Shown here piece by piece: positions 1-7,260 of a DNA stretch of 15,749 bases. Within the stretch, counting starts at the first letter, position 1. Each line of letters begins with the position of its first letter. Where the stretch lies: contig JANHAK010000008.1 of the NCBI GenBank assembly GCA_024464195.1, positions 1 to 15,749 of the forward strand, in the 5' to 3' direction. The notes beneath the pieces are model-generated. The model ran no database searches. It had not been told where the DNA came from and saw only the letters and a program-made list of their open reading frames with translations. This DNA comes from Methanomassiliicoccales archaeon. Lineage in GTDB: Archaea; Thermoplasmatota; Thermoplasmata; Methanomassiliicoccales; JACIVX01. Both the position numbers and the translations under genes were made by a program.

Positions 1-606
1 GGACTCACAGAGATGGGTTTGGCGACGACTGTTGAATGCGTCGCGCAAGACGGACTTCACGTCAATGATGCGGATTTTCTTGTTGAGGCAATAAATTCGG
101 AAACGCTCGAGCATGTTGAACCCCGTGAATCTGGTGAACTAATAATCACGAGTCTCAATTACCAGGCGACGCCGTTGATCAGGTACAGAACGTATGATCT
201 TTCGAGTCTCATTGAGCCGCCCTGTGCATGCGGCCTAAAGACGATAGGAAAAGTCGGGAAGATCAAGGGGCGCCTCGATATGATGAGGAAAATCGGGATG
301 GGCGAAAAGATTTTTCCAATGCTTTTTGATGAAGCGCTGCTCAGCGTTTCTGGTGTCGTTAATTATGTTGTGTTCATTGAAAGATCTGGATTCAGAGATC
401 GGTTGCGCTTCAGAGTTGAGTTTATCGGCGATAAGGAGGAAGGCCGAAGAAAAATACTGGACGCGGTTATGAATATTCCTGAGATCAAGACAAGTATCGA
501 AAGCGATCTTCTCGAAGTCCCAATCGTCGAAATGGTTGATAATGGATCTCTCGAATTCACACCAAAAACAATGTCAATTATCGATCTGAGAAATCAGTAT
601 AATTGA
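1..606 (+). CDS. Phenylacetate-CoA ligase-like adenylate-forming enzyme, C-terminal part (5' truncated by window edge)
   Basis: The reading frame is open from base 1, and its first codons read GLTEMG, the end of the conserved YG(L/x)TE(M/x)G adenylation motif of the ANL superfamily, so the gene starts upstream of the window. About 201 residues are visible. They include TPLIRYRTYD (matching the PxIRYRTxD hinge-region motif of phenylacetate-CoA ligases), a CACG pair followed by GR, and a short C-terminal domain of the AMP-binding_C_2 type. Family members activate aryl or other carboxylic acids with ATP and CoA; archaeal copies are often of unknown substrate. The canonical GRxDD after the hinge reads GRLDMM here, a minor variant. 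pdxT follows 56 bases downstream on the same strand with no obvious functional link. Family assignment is solid; the substrate cannot be told. Confidence 0.85.
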   Translation, partial: GLTEMGLATTVECVAQDGLHVNDADFLVEAINSETLEHVEPRESGELIITSLNYQATPLIRYRTYDLSSLIEPPCACGLKTIGKVGKIKGRLDMMRKIGMGEKIFPMLFDEALLSVSGVVNYVVFIERSGFRDRLRFRVEFIGDKEEGRRKILDAVMNIPEIKTSIESDLLEVPIVEMVDNGSLEFTPKTMSIIDLRNQYN

Positions 607-662
607 TTCTCGATCTCAATGCGAAAAATTCTTGGGCGTGCGGTTGTTCTACGGCGATAACT

Positions 663-1253
663 ATGAAGGCCGGTGTTGTCGCTGTGCAAGGAGCGGTGCA
701 GGAACATATTGACATGATCAATTTGGCTTTCGAGCGGCTAGGGATTGTTGGTTGCGCTGTTCCAGTCAGAAGAGAGAAGGATATTGAAGGAATTGATTGT
801 CTGATCATCCCCGGTGGAGAGAGCACTACTATCTCGAGATTATTGAGACGCTTCAATCTCTTTGACAAGATCATCAAAAGGGGAAGAGAGGGTATGCCAA
901 TTATGGGCACGTGTGCAGGTTGTATCCTCTTGGCGAAGATTGGGGATGAGGAGGTTGTGAAAACTGGAACAGAACTCCTCGGTTTAATGGAAATGGAGGT
1001 CGATCGAAACGCATTTGGGAGACAACGCGAATCATTTGAGGCTGATATCTCAATTAGAGGATTTGAGCGCCCCTTTCACGCAGTCTTTATTAGAGCCCCT
1101 GCGATCAGAAGAGTTTGGGGGCGATGTGAAGCCCTGGCATCATTTAAGAATTATATCGCGATGGCGAAACAAGACAATTTGTTAGGTCTTGCATTCCATC
1201 CAGAGCTTTCAAATGATACAAGGATTCACGAAATGTTGATCAAAATGATTTAA
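663..1253 (+). CDS. pdxT: PdxT, glutaminase subunit of pyridoxal 5'-phosphate synthase
   Basis: A 196-residue class I glutamine amidotransferase that hydrolyses glutamine and channels ammonia to PdxS to make pyridoxal 5'-phosphate. The N-terminus MKAGVVAVQGAVQEH is the family signature, so I start at the ATG at 663 and not at in-frame upstream codons from 603, which would add 20 residues unlike the family. PGGESTT lies at residues 50-56, the nucleophile Cys84 is in GTCAG, and the His179/Glu181 pair is in FHPEL, giving an intact catalytic triad. Length is normal for PdxT. The partner pdxS is not in this window, so the usual pdxS-pdxT pair is split or lies elsewhere. No convincing Shine-Dalgarno or TATA box is seen in the 56-base gap, so it may be co-transcribed with the gene before it. 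Confidence 0.93.
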   Translation: MKAGVVAVQGAVQEHIDMINLAFERLGIVGCAVPVRREKDIEGIDCLIIPGGESTTISRLLRRFNLFDKIIKRGREGMPIMGTCAGCILLAKIGDEEVVKTGTELLGLMEMEVDRNAFGRQRESFEADISIRGFERPFHAVFIRAPAIRRVWGRCEALASFKNYIAMAKQDNLLGLAFHPELSNDTRIHEMLIKMI

Positions 1254-1397
1254 TTCGTAATTGTAAATGAATTTGAACAAGAGACGATACTTCAATTTCC
1301 TTCGTGATTATGCCGGTTTAAGAAAAAGTAATAAGATTATCGCATTTGTATATCGTATTGATATAATCTATCGATTGGTGATCGATTTTCCGTCTTC

Positions 1398-2132
1398 CTA
1401 TCTCTTTATCGCCGCGATGATTTTTTCTAAGCGTGTCGCAAAGTCACCATTTTCAACAATTGTGCCAGTCACAATCGCATTGGCGCCCGCATTCTTGATC
1501 GCCACTGCTTCTTCAGGCTCTCTAATCCCACCGCCAACAATCAGTGGAATCGAGACGTTCTTCTTGACTTCGCGGACCATTGTTTCTGGTACGGGTTGAG
1601 GCGATCCGCTGCCGGCCTCGAGGTAAAAAAGTTCCATACCCATATATTGCGCGGCGAGAGCGTAAGCAACGGCAAGCTGATGGTTATCCCGAGGGATCAG
1701 ATTTGCATTACTCACCTCACCCACCTTCATACCGGGTTCCACGATGACATAACCCATCGGGATTGTCTCAAGACCGAGCTTTTTAATAATTGGCGCACCT
1801 TTCACCTGCTCTCCAATGACATACTTCACATTCTGACTGTTCAACACACTCATGAAGTATATCGCATCGCAATGCCTTGATAACGCATGCGCTCCGGATG
1901 GAAAATAGATAACAGGAATCTTACAGAGTTTTTTGATTTCAAGAACTGTGAGATCGAGGTTCTCTTGTGTGACGCCAGTCGATCCGCCTACCATGATCGC
2001 GTCTGTACCGATCCGTTCAGCCGTCTCAGCGATCGTTGCGGCGACAACCGAGTCCTGCTTTGCTGGATCGATAAGCGTCATATGGATAGTTCCTTCTTGC
2101 ATGCGTCTCATCAGATATTCTTTTACCGTCAT
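1398..2132 (-). CDS. Geranylgeranylglyceryl phosphate synthase (GGGP synthase)
   Basis: This 244-residue TIM-barrel enzyme of the PcrB/GGGPS family forms the first ether bond of archaeal lipids, joining sn-glycerol-1-phosphate to geranylgeranyl diphosphate. Visible motifs are HMTLIDPAKQ with Asp22 (the Mg/diphosphate-side aspartate region), GGSTGV at 49-54, YLEAGSGSPQPVP at 170-182, and the phosphate-binding loops VGGGIR (199-204) and GANAIVTGT (216-224). The length and the YLEAGSG segment fit the group II enzymes. It is the second gene of a two-gene operon: its ATG overlaps the stop of the UbiA-type prenyltransferase by four bases (ATGA), so the enzymes for ether bonds 1 and 2 are translationally coupled. 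The 3' end faces pdxT across a 144-base gap. Confidence 0.94.
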   Translation of the reverse strand: MTVKEYLMRRMQEGTIHMTLIDPAKQDSVVAATIAETAERIGTDAIMVGGSTGVTQENLDLTVLEIKKLCKIPVIYFPSGAHALSRHCDAIYFMSVLNSQNVKYVIGEQVKGAPIIKKLGLETIPMGYVIVEPGMKVGEVSNANLIPRDNHQLAVAYALAAQYMGMELFYLEAGSGSPQPVPETMVREVKKNVSIPLIVGGGIREPEEAVAIKNAGANAIVTGTIVENGDFATRLEKIIAAIKR

Positions 2133-2944
2133 AGAATGCCACCTATCAGGAAGGCAATGAGCGCAACAAACATTCCTACCTTAGTCAACTTCTGACCTCG
2201 CTTTGGATTTTGAAATTGAAGAAATGAGGAATATATAAAGATTGCATCTGCGATCAGAACGATGAAAAGATATTCGATGTTGAAGATGCCAACAATAAAA
2301 GGTTCGAAACTCAGGATCACTGCGATGAGAATGAACAATGTTGCAATTGCACCGGCCTTTCCCTTGCCAATCTTCTTAGGTAACGTCATTCGGTCAAAGT
2401 CCGCTTCCATGTCCTCGATGTCTTTGATAATTTCCCTGCCTAGGGTTGCAAGAAATGCCATCGCCGCCAGTGCAACCGTCTGTTCAACGTGCTTCACAAC
2501 AGCACCACCGAGGAGGAAGAGGAAACCAGTCAATAGAGCAATTAGAAAATTGCCGCCAAAACCTTCTTTTTTCAATTTTACTTCATAGAAGAGCATGAAG
2601 AGAATCGCGATCATAACGATCGCGATGGAAATCGCATCTAGGAGCAGGGAAAGAAGAAATGAAATAGAAAAGAGAATCGCTGAGATCCTCAGGGCCGTTG
2701 AAGCGCTTATCTTTCCTGAGGGAATCGGTCTCTCTGGATGAGCTCTTTTGTCGATCTCTCGATCCATGTAATCATTGAGCGAGTTTCCAGCTGCAATGAA
2801 TGTGAAGACGATCGCAGAAGCGATAAGAATCTCAATAGAATAATCTATCATCGAAGTTCCCGCACCAACCAGCGCCGCCAGCATCACTCCGATGACGCCC
2901 ATGATGCAGTTGCCAATGCGGAATAGCTGAATAAACCGGTTCAC
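2129..2944 (-). CDS. Digeranylgeranylglyceryl phosphate synthase (UbiA-family prenyltransferase)
   Basis: A 271-residue polytopic membrane protein of the UbiA superfamily, with about eight hydrophobic segments. The first Asp-rich motif is NSLNDYMDREID (Asn54, Asp58, Asp61, Asp65) followed by RAHPERPIPSG; the second is REIIKDIEDMEAD (Asp175, Asp178, Asp182). These are the Mg-diphosphate binding sites. Archaeal homologues attach the second geranylgeranyl chain to GGGP, and its coupling to the GGGP synthase gene supports this over a quinone or heme prenyltransferase. The start is a GTG (2942-2944) with no Shine-Dalgarno; an AT-rich TATA-like box 15-27 bases upstream suggests a leaderless or near-leaderless transcript. 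It is divergent from the M50 protease gene. Confidence 0.9.
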   Translation of the reverse strand: MNRFIQLFRIGNCIMGVIGVMLAALVGAGTSMIDYSIEILIASAIVFTFIAAGNSLNDYMDREIDKRAHPERPIPSGKISASTALRISAILFSISFLLSLLLDAISIAIVMIAILFMLFYEVKLKKEGFGGNFLIALLTGFLFLLGGAVVKHVEQTVALAAMAFLATLGREIIKDIEDMEADFDRMTLPKKIGKGKAGAIATLFILIAVILSFEPFIVGIFNIEYLFIVLIADAIFIYSSFLQFQNPKRGQKLTKVGMFVALIAFLIGGIL

Positions 2945-2957
2945 GTTTGCAGAATTT

Positions 2958-2972
2958 CTTTATTATAATTAC
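2958..2972 (-). promoter_or_regulatory. TATA-like promoter of the ether-lipid operon
   Basis: On the minus strand the AATTATAATAAAG stretch lies about 15-27 bases before the GTG start at 2944. This spacing would put the transcription start at or next to the start codon (leaderless). Inferred from composition and position only. Confidence 0.45.
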
Positions 2973-3031
2973 TTTTTTTCTTATGCAGTACACTTTTGAA
3001 AGTCTGTACCGTAATAGCGTTGGGCAAAAAG

Positions 3032-3044
3032 TTAATAATTAAAT
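3032..3044 (+). promoter_or_regulatory. TATA-like promoter of the M50 protease gene
   Basis: TTAATAATTAAAT lies centred about 24 bases before the ATG at 3061. No Shine-Dalgarno is present between it and the start, so a leaderless mRNA is likely. Inferred from spacing. Confidence 0.45.
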
Positions 3045-3060
3045 CAAGATAGCCTGCACG

Positions 3061-4512
3061 ATGGTCAATACTGATGTGGCTTCTGAAATTGAAGCGATCA
3101 AATCAATCATTGGAAAGTATTTTCCGATTTACGACGTCAGGGTGACCCATGATTCCCTCTCAATTTTCATCACACCCGATCCACACACACTTGATCAGAA
3201 TTTTGAATCACTTCGTCGCGAACTTGGTACTAAAGGATATATTCCATTCCTTAACTATTACGGCGGAGAATACATCATTGCGATTGCCAGAAAGCCTGAG
3301 ATCAAACGGAGAGGGACGTGGATTAACCAAATCCTTCTTGTCATTACTTTCCTCTCCACTACATTTGCTGGTGCGTATTTATGGGCGAGTTACAAAAACG
3401 TCACTTCGGTTTTGACCATTGACAATTTCATATGGGGGGCAGTTTTCTTTGCCATCCCCCTGATGACGATGCTCGGGATGCATGAACTGTGCCATTACCT
3501 TGCTTCAAGGAAACATGGCGTCGAAGCCTCCCTCCCGTTTTTCATCCCCTCGGTCCCACCTCTCGGGACATTTGGTGCGTTTATTTCAATGCGGGAGCCA
3601 ATGCCAGACAGAAAAGCGCTCGTGGATATTGGTGTGGCTGGACCAATCGGGGGTCTTATTGTGGCAATTCCTCTTGTTCTTCTCGGCCTCTATCTCACAG
3701 CGCATGGCGATGTTCAATCTGGTGAGGTCGGCACAGGCGGTGCGATCGCGATTGTTGTTCAACCACTCTATCAGTTCTTCATGCTTTTCGTCCCTGTTCC
3801 TGAAGGTGTTGCCCTTCACCCCACGGCATTTGCGGCTTGGGTGGGTTTACTTGTAACAGCAATCAATCTCTTGCCAGCAGGGCAGCTTGATGGTGGGCAC
3901 ATTGCACGAGGGCTTCTCGGGGAGAAGTCAAGATACCTAAGCTATGCAACGATCGTTGTCCTTTTCATCATGTCCTTTTTCTATATTGGTTGGCTTTTTT
4001 TTGCGATATTGATATTCCTTCTCGGTCTCAGACATCCCGCCCCACTTAACGATATCTCCAAAGTGGACAACAAGAGAAAAGCCATTGGCGTCGTCGCACT
4101 TGTGATCCTCTTATTGACATTTGTCCCAATTCCAGTGATCGAGATTCCTCTGGATCATTCGTACGAGATCACTCTCATAGAACCGCAATCTACTTCCGTG
4201 AATGTCACCCCGGGGCAGATCGTGGTCTTCAGTATGATCGTGAACAATACTGGCAATACCTATTTACATCTCAACTTCATTGTAACGCAGCTTCCCCAAA
4301 ACTGGAGTGCGATTATTTATCTGAGCAATCAATCAGGCGAGAATGCGACAAACGCACTCGAATTCGACATTCCATATAAAAAATCGGCGAATGTGACTAT
4401 GGAAATTACTGTTCCTGACAGCGCAAGCAAAGGAGTGCGTACAATCGTTCTTAATACCTCATCACAGACCAAATCACTATCGATCAATTTTGAGATCATG
4501 GTAAACGAGTAA
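3061..4512 (+). CDS. Site-2-type M50 family membrane metalloprotease with C-terminal Ig-like (NEW3-type) domain
   Basis: A 483-residue polytopic membrane protein. A cytoplasmic N-terminal domain (residues 1-85) precedes the first membrane helix (about 88-108). The zinc site HELCH is at 141-145 and the third ligand, Asp277, is in NLLPAGQLDGGH, the standard NxxPxxxLDGG motif of site-2 proteases; both active-site motifs are intact. Further helices run to about residue 325, with another at 341-360. The last ~115 residues (about 368-483) are a beta-rich extracytoplasmic domain with VTPGQIVVFSMIVNNTGN, resembling the NEW3/CARDB-like Ig folds of archaeal surface proteins. The family cleaves transmembrane substrates within the membrane, often in signalling; the substrate here is unknown. 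The gene converges with trmG10, and their coding ends overlap by 17 bases. Confidence 0.9.
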   Translation: MVNTDVASEIEAIKSIIGKYFPIYDVRVTHDSLSIFITPDPHTLDQNFESLRRELGTKGYIPFLNYYGGEYIIAIARKPEIKRRGTWINQILLVITFLSTTFAGAYLWASYKNVTSVLTIDNFIWGAVFFAIPLMTMLGMHELCHYLASRKHGVEASLPFFIPSVPPLGTFGAFISMREPMPDRKALVDIGVAGPIGGLIVAIPLVLLGLYLTAHGDVQSGEVGTGGAIAIVVQPLYQFFMLFVPVPEGVALHPTAFAAWVGLLVTAINLLPAGQLDGGHIARGLLGEKSRYLSYATIVVLFIMSFFYIGWLFFAILIFLLGLRHPAPLNDISKVDNKRKAIGVVALVILLLTFVPIPVIEIPLDHSYEITLIEPQSTSVNVTPGQIVVFSMIVNNTGNTYLHLNFIVTQLPQNWSAIIYLSNQSGENATNALEFDIPYKKSANVTMEITVPDSASKGVRTIVLNTSSQTKSLSINFEIMVNE

Positions 4513-5503
4513 ATACGCAATAGTGTCTTGTCAGCGATCTATGAATTTTCTGGACGTGGATTTCTTGTAAATTCAGTTTATCAGATGTGATATGGCAGGG
4601 TGACGGAAATACGATACTAAGACGTCCATTGGTCTTCAAAACATCGCTAACTGCCTTAATTGCCCTCTCGTACAACTGTTTCGGTGGTTCCTTTTTCGTG
4701 GTAGCCGAGCGACCATAGGGCGGATCCGTTACAACTGCATCAACATGATCGAATTCGGCCGTGATCGCACCGACATCGATGACCTTCAATTCATCCCACT
4801 TCGCTCCAAAATATTGCATATTCTTCTTGCAACCCTCGATCATTTCTTCCGACACATCGGATCCAAAAACTCTTGCCCCGATCAGGCTTGCCTCTATGAG
4901 AATCCCACCAGTACCGCAAAATGGGTCAAGGAGCGTTTCGTTGGCTTCAACCATAGAGAGATTGACGAGCGCTCTTGCGTACCGTGGGTGGAGTGAAATT
5001 GGTGAGAAGAATGGCCTCAGCGCGACCTTTCGCTGATCGTACTGCTTTCTATCAACGACACGATCGCTTATGAAAAAGTGCAGCGCATCAGAAAGGATGA
5101 CTCGGAGCTCGACATCCGGCGAGTTGAGATTGACGGGCTTTTTCTTCCCAAGAATCTCTCCGATCTTCCGTGCAACGTTCAGAGAATCAACTTCCTGCAT
5201 GAATTGCTGATATCTTTTTACACGAACGCAAAAAGTTCCGCTTGGTAGTTCAAGTCTGCTTACGAATTTGCCGAGCTCATCGGGTTTGCAAGATCCAAGA
5301 TATCGTCCGATGCGATGAGAGAGCGCGAGACGATACGCGATTCGATTGAGTTTCTCCGTTGAAAAGCGGCAGACGAGATATCCCGGGCCAGATGCAATGA
5401 TTGAATGTCGATCGCATTCGGCACGTACGCAGGCAAGTGCTTCAGCTCTTGGAAGTGTCGGATGTTCTCCCGAAAGCTCGAACAGGAAAGCGTCTTCAGT
5501 CAC
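4496..5503 (-). CDS. trmG10: tRNA (guanine10-N2)-methyltransferase, THUMP/Rossmann fold
   Basis: A 335-residue class I SAM-dependent methyltransferase of the archaeal TrmG10/Trm11 family, which makes N2-methyl- or dimethylguanosine at tRNA position 10. An N-terminal THUMP-containing part (roughly 1-155) leads into RPFFSPISLHPRYARALVNLS-type sequence (about 163-183), then the SAM motif DPFCGTGG at 193-200 and the catalytic motif DPPYG at 260-264 (the N/DPPY of amino-group methylases). Length fits the family. The start is a GTG at 5503 preceded by GGAATTC, and it lies inside the end of radA (GTGACTGA, 8-base overlap), so translation is probably coupled. The 3' end overlaps the convergent M50 gene by 17 bases. 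Confidence 0.9.
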   Translation of the reverse strand: MTEDAFLFELSGEHPTLPRAEALACVRAECDRHSIIASGPGYLVCRFSTEKLNRIAYRLALSHRIGRYLGSCKPDELGKFVSRLELPSGTFCVRVKRYQQFMQEVDSLNVARKIGEILGKKKPVNLNSPDVELRVILSDALHFFISDRVVDRKQYDQRKVALRPFFSPISLHPRYARALVNLSMVEANETLLDPFCGTGGILIEASLIGARVFGSDVSEEMIEGCKKNMQYFGAKWDELKVIDVGAITAEFDHVDAVVTDPPYGRSATTKKEPPKQLYERAIKAVSDVLKTNGRLSIVFPSPCHITSDKLNLQEIHVQKIHRSLTRHYCVFTRLP

Positions 5504-6959
5504 GAATTCCTTCCTCTGAGATCGTAATGACGACCTCTGCTTCGGGAAGATTTGGCGAATCGATCAATCTTGCGATGCGCTTCCCACCTTTGCTCTTTCT
5601 CAAATAAATTCTGAAAGTCGCTGTGTGACCGACGATATGCCCTCCAATGGGACGTGTAGGGTCTCCGAAAAAGGCGTCAGGCTTTGCTGCAACCTGATTT
5701 GTTACAGCAATGACAGCGTTATTGACGTCTGCAAACCTCATGAGATCATGCATGTGTTTATTGAGAGTTTGTTGCCTTTCTGCGAGCGCTCCCCGGCCAA
5801 TGTATTCCGCTCTGAAATGCGCGGTCAACGAGTCGACGATCATCAATCTGATTGGTCGTTCCTTTGCAAGTTCCGCTGCCTTTTCTACAAGAAGCATCTG
5901 ATGATGCGAATTGTAAGCCCTTGCCACGTGAATCTTCTGAAGAGTCTCAATAGGATCAAGATCAAGCGCTGTCGCCATTTGCACAATTCTTTCTGGTCGG
6001 AATGTGTTTTCCGTATCGATAACAATAACTTCTCCCTCTAATCCTCCTCTTTCGAAGGGCATAGTTGCGTTGACTGCGAGCTGAAAACATAGCTGAGTGT
6101 TATGGAGAATTGTAGGCAAGGATCCGCCGACAAATGAATGACCATCGGGTACCATGAAATCATAGATGTAATCATTGTACTGGCTTTTTCGTATAGATTT
6201 GATCCTGTCTGAGGAGATTCTTTGTCTTTTACTGAATGATCGAAGAAGTTCGTGATAAGTCGCATCGACAACCGCAATTTTCTGATCCTTTTTGATGCGA
6301 CCTGCCTGGAGCCATTGAACTCTCCCATCAACGACGACTGGAAGTCTGTGAACCATACTCAGTGTAATCGTGCGTCCTCTTACAGTCTCAATCTCAAGGA
6401 GCTCCTTAACCTTCTCTCTGTAGATATGGGACGCGCATACTGGTGTGATAACTCCATCGATGAATCCGAGAACCCTTGTACCGCGTGTAGCAACGATCTC
6501 GCCGCTATCGAAAATTTCCTTTCCGTATTCTTCCTCGTAAAAGGCAAAAACATCTTCTATCTCGGAAACTGAGGGCAATCCATCCTGCTCAAAAATGACT
6601 GGTGTTTCGGCAGAAACGCACTTCCCGCTACCGAATTCCCCATAGAACTCGACAATTGATTGGGTCTCAAACCCTCCCCCCATTAATTCGTCAAGGGCTT
6701 TGGAACAGGAAGTTAGCTTGTGAATATTTTTTCTCCTTTCCAGAACTTGATCTCCTGTTTCAAATCCCCCTATATCTGCTGCTTGTTTCGCTGCGGCAAT
6801 GATCTTTGCGGCAGTACTCTCTCCAATTTCCGCTATTTCAGCTAATGTTTTTGGTGATTCAACGGCGATGCTCATTAAGTCTGTATAGCCAGCGTCGCGC
6901 AGTTTCTCAGCAGTTGCGGGGCCAACACCCGGCAACTCCTCTAGTTTCTTTTCGGGCAT
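5496..6959 (-). CDS. radA: RadA recombinase precursor, interrupted by an in-frame mini-intein
   Basis: The 487-residue precursor is the archaeal RecA/Rad51 homologue, which assembles on single-stranded DNA and catalyses ATP-dependent strand exchange. Residues 1-60 are the helix-hairpin-helix N-terminal domain (LPGVGPATAEKL). The ATPase core begins with GEFGSGK (Walker A, 107-113), is interrupted by an intein at 114-287, and resumes at Thr288-Gln289. Walker B-like LMIVDSLTAHFRAEYIGRG and the L1/L2 region with NQVAAKPDAF follow. The mature protein would be 313 residues, normal for RadA. Without splicing the Walker A lysine and threonine are separated by 174 residues, so activity depends on splicing. 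The ATG at 6959 is preceded by AGAGGTG (strong Shine-Dalgarno) and by a TATA-like box near 6991-7000. trmG10 follows in the same operon. Confidence 0.95.
   Translation of the reverse strand: MPEKKLEELPGVGPATAEKLRDAGYTDLMSIAVESPKTLAEIAEIGESTAAKIIAAAKQAADIGGFETGDQVLERRKNIHKLTSCSKALDELMGGGFETQSIVEFYGEFGSGKCVSAETPVIFEQDGLPSVSEIEDVFAFYEEEYGKEIFDSGEIVATRGTRVLGFIDGVITPVCASHIYREKVKELLEIETVRGRTITLSMVHRLPVVVDGRVQWLQAGRIKKDQKIAVVDATYHELLRSFSKRQRISSDRIKSIRKSQYNDYIYDFMVPDGHSFVGGSLPTILHNTQLCFQLAVNATMPFERGGLEGEVIVIDTENTFRPERIVQMATALDLDPIETLQKIHVARAYNSHHQMLLVEKAAELAKERPIRLMIVDSLTAHFRAEYIGRGALAERQQTLNKHMHDLMRFADVNNAVIAVTNQVAAKPDAFFGDPTRPIGGHIVGHTATFRIYLRKSKGGKRIARLIDSPNLPEAEVVITISEEGIRD
6099..6620 (-). other. 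RadA mini-intein (174 aa, no homing endonuclease)
   Basis: Encoded residues 114-287 of the RadA precursor. Block A begins CVSAETPV (nucleophile Cys1). Block B around position 88-91 has S-M-V-H where the consensus is T-x-x-H, so the helper Thr is Ser but His91 is kept. Block F reads YNDYIYDFMVPDGHSFVGG, and block G ends ILHN, with penultimate His and terminal Asn. The next extein residue is Thr, a valid +1 nucleophile. No LAGLIDADG or other endonuclease domain fits in this length. The insertion point, between Lys and Thr of the Walker A GSGK/T, is the one I recall for the Pyrococcus horikoshii RadA mini-intein, and the two share the HIYREKV/YIYREKV segment and overall layout. All splicing residues look functional; the Ser variant may affect rate. 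Confidence 0.93.
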
Positions 6960-6989
6960 TGATGCACCTCTTTAATCTAATCCCACCAA

Positions 6990-7001
6990 CCTTTATAAGG
7001 T
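6990..7001 (-). promoter_or_regulatory. TATA-like promoter of the radA-trmG10 operon
   Basis: Minus-strand CCTTATAAAGG lies about 32-41 bases before the radA ATG. A start about 25 bases downstream of the box would leave a short leader holding the AGAGGTG Shine-Dalgarno at about 6964-6970. The box is nearly self-complementary. Confidence 0.5.
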
Positions 7002-7260
7002 ATACCCCCCGAGTTGATCGAAAGTGGGGAGTACATTATCAAGAAGTTTGATGTTTCTAAAATAGGGCCCAATGCAATTATATTACCTAATTCGATGATT
7101 AATAGCTTTGGTATACTAATCATGAAAAAAATCGAAAATCCGAGTGCCAGTACTTTCTTAGCATCAATCGATGATGCCTTAAGCAACGTATCAAGTAATA
7201 ATTCATCCAAAAATAATCTATCCAAAGGATTTTTAATCCTCTCGCCGTTAGGGTCTCGAC
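7002..7260. other. AT-rich divergent intergenic region with two opposed low-support open frames
   Basis: The roughly 300 bases between radA and the membrane-protein gene hold a plus-strand frame (7014-7292, TTG start, 92 codons, running into the next gene) and a minus-strand frame (6977-7225, TTG start, 82 codons, moderately hydrophobic). They cover the same bases, neither has a Shine-Dalgarno or a recognisable motif, and each overlaps a neighbouring gene or the radA promoter. The stretch is richer in A and T than the genes around it, which suits a regulatory region. I do not call a gene. ATTTTTAATCC at about 7228-7238 sits some 25 bases before the ATG at 7261 and may be its TATA box. Confidence 0.4.

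Noticed and set aside
1267..1599. 110-codon plus-strand frame after pdxT
   Set aside because: Mostly antisense to GGGP synthase, a clear gene; product has no motif.
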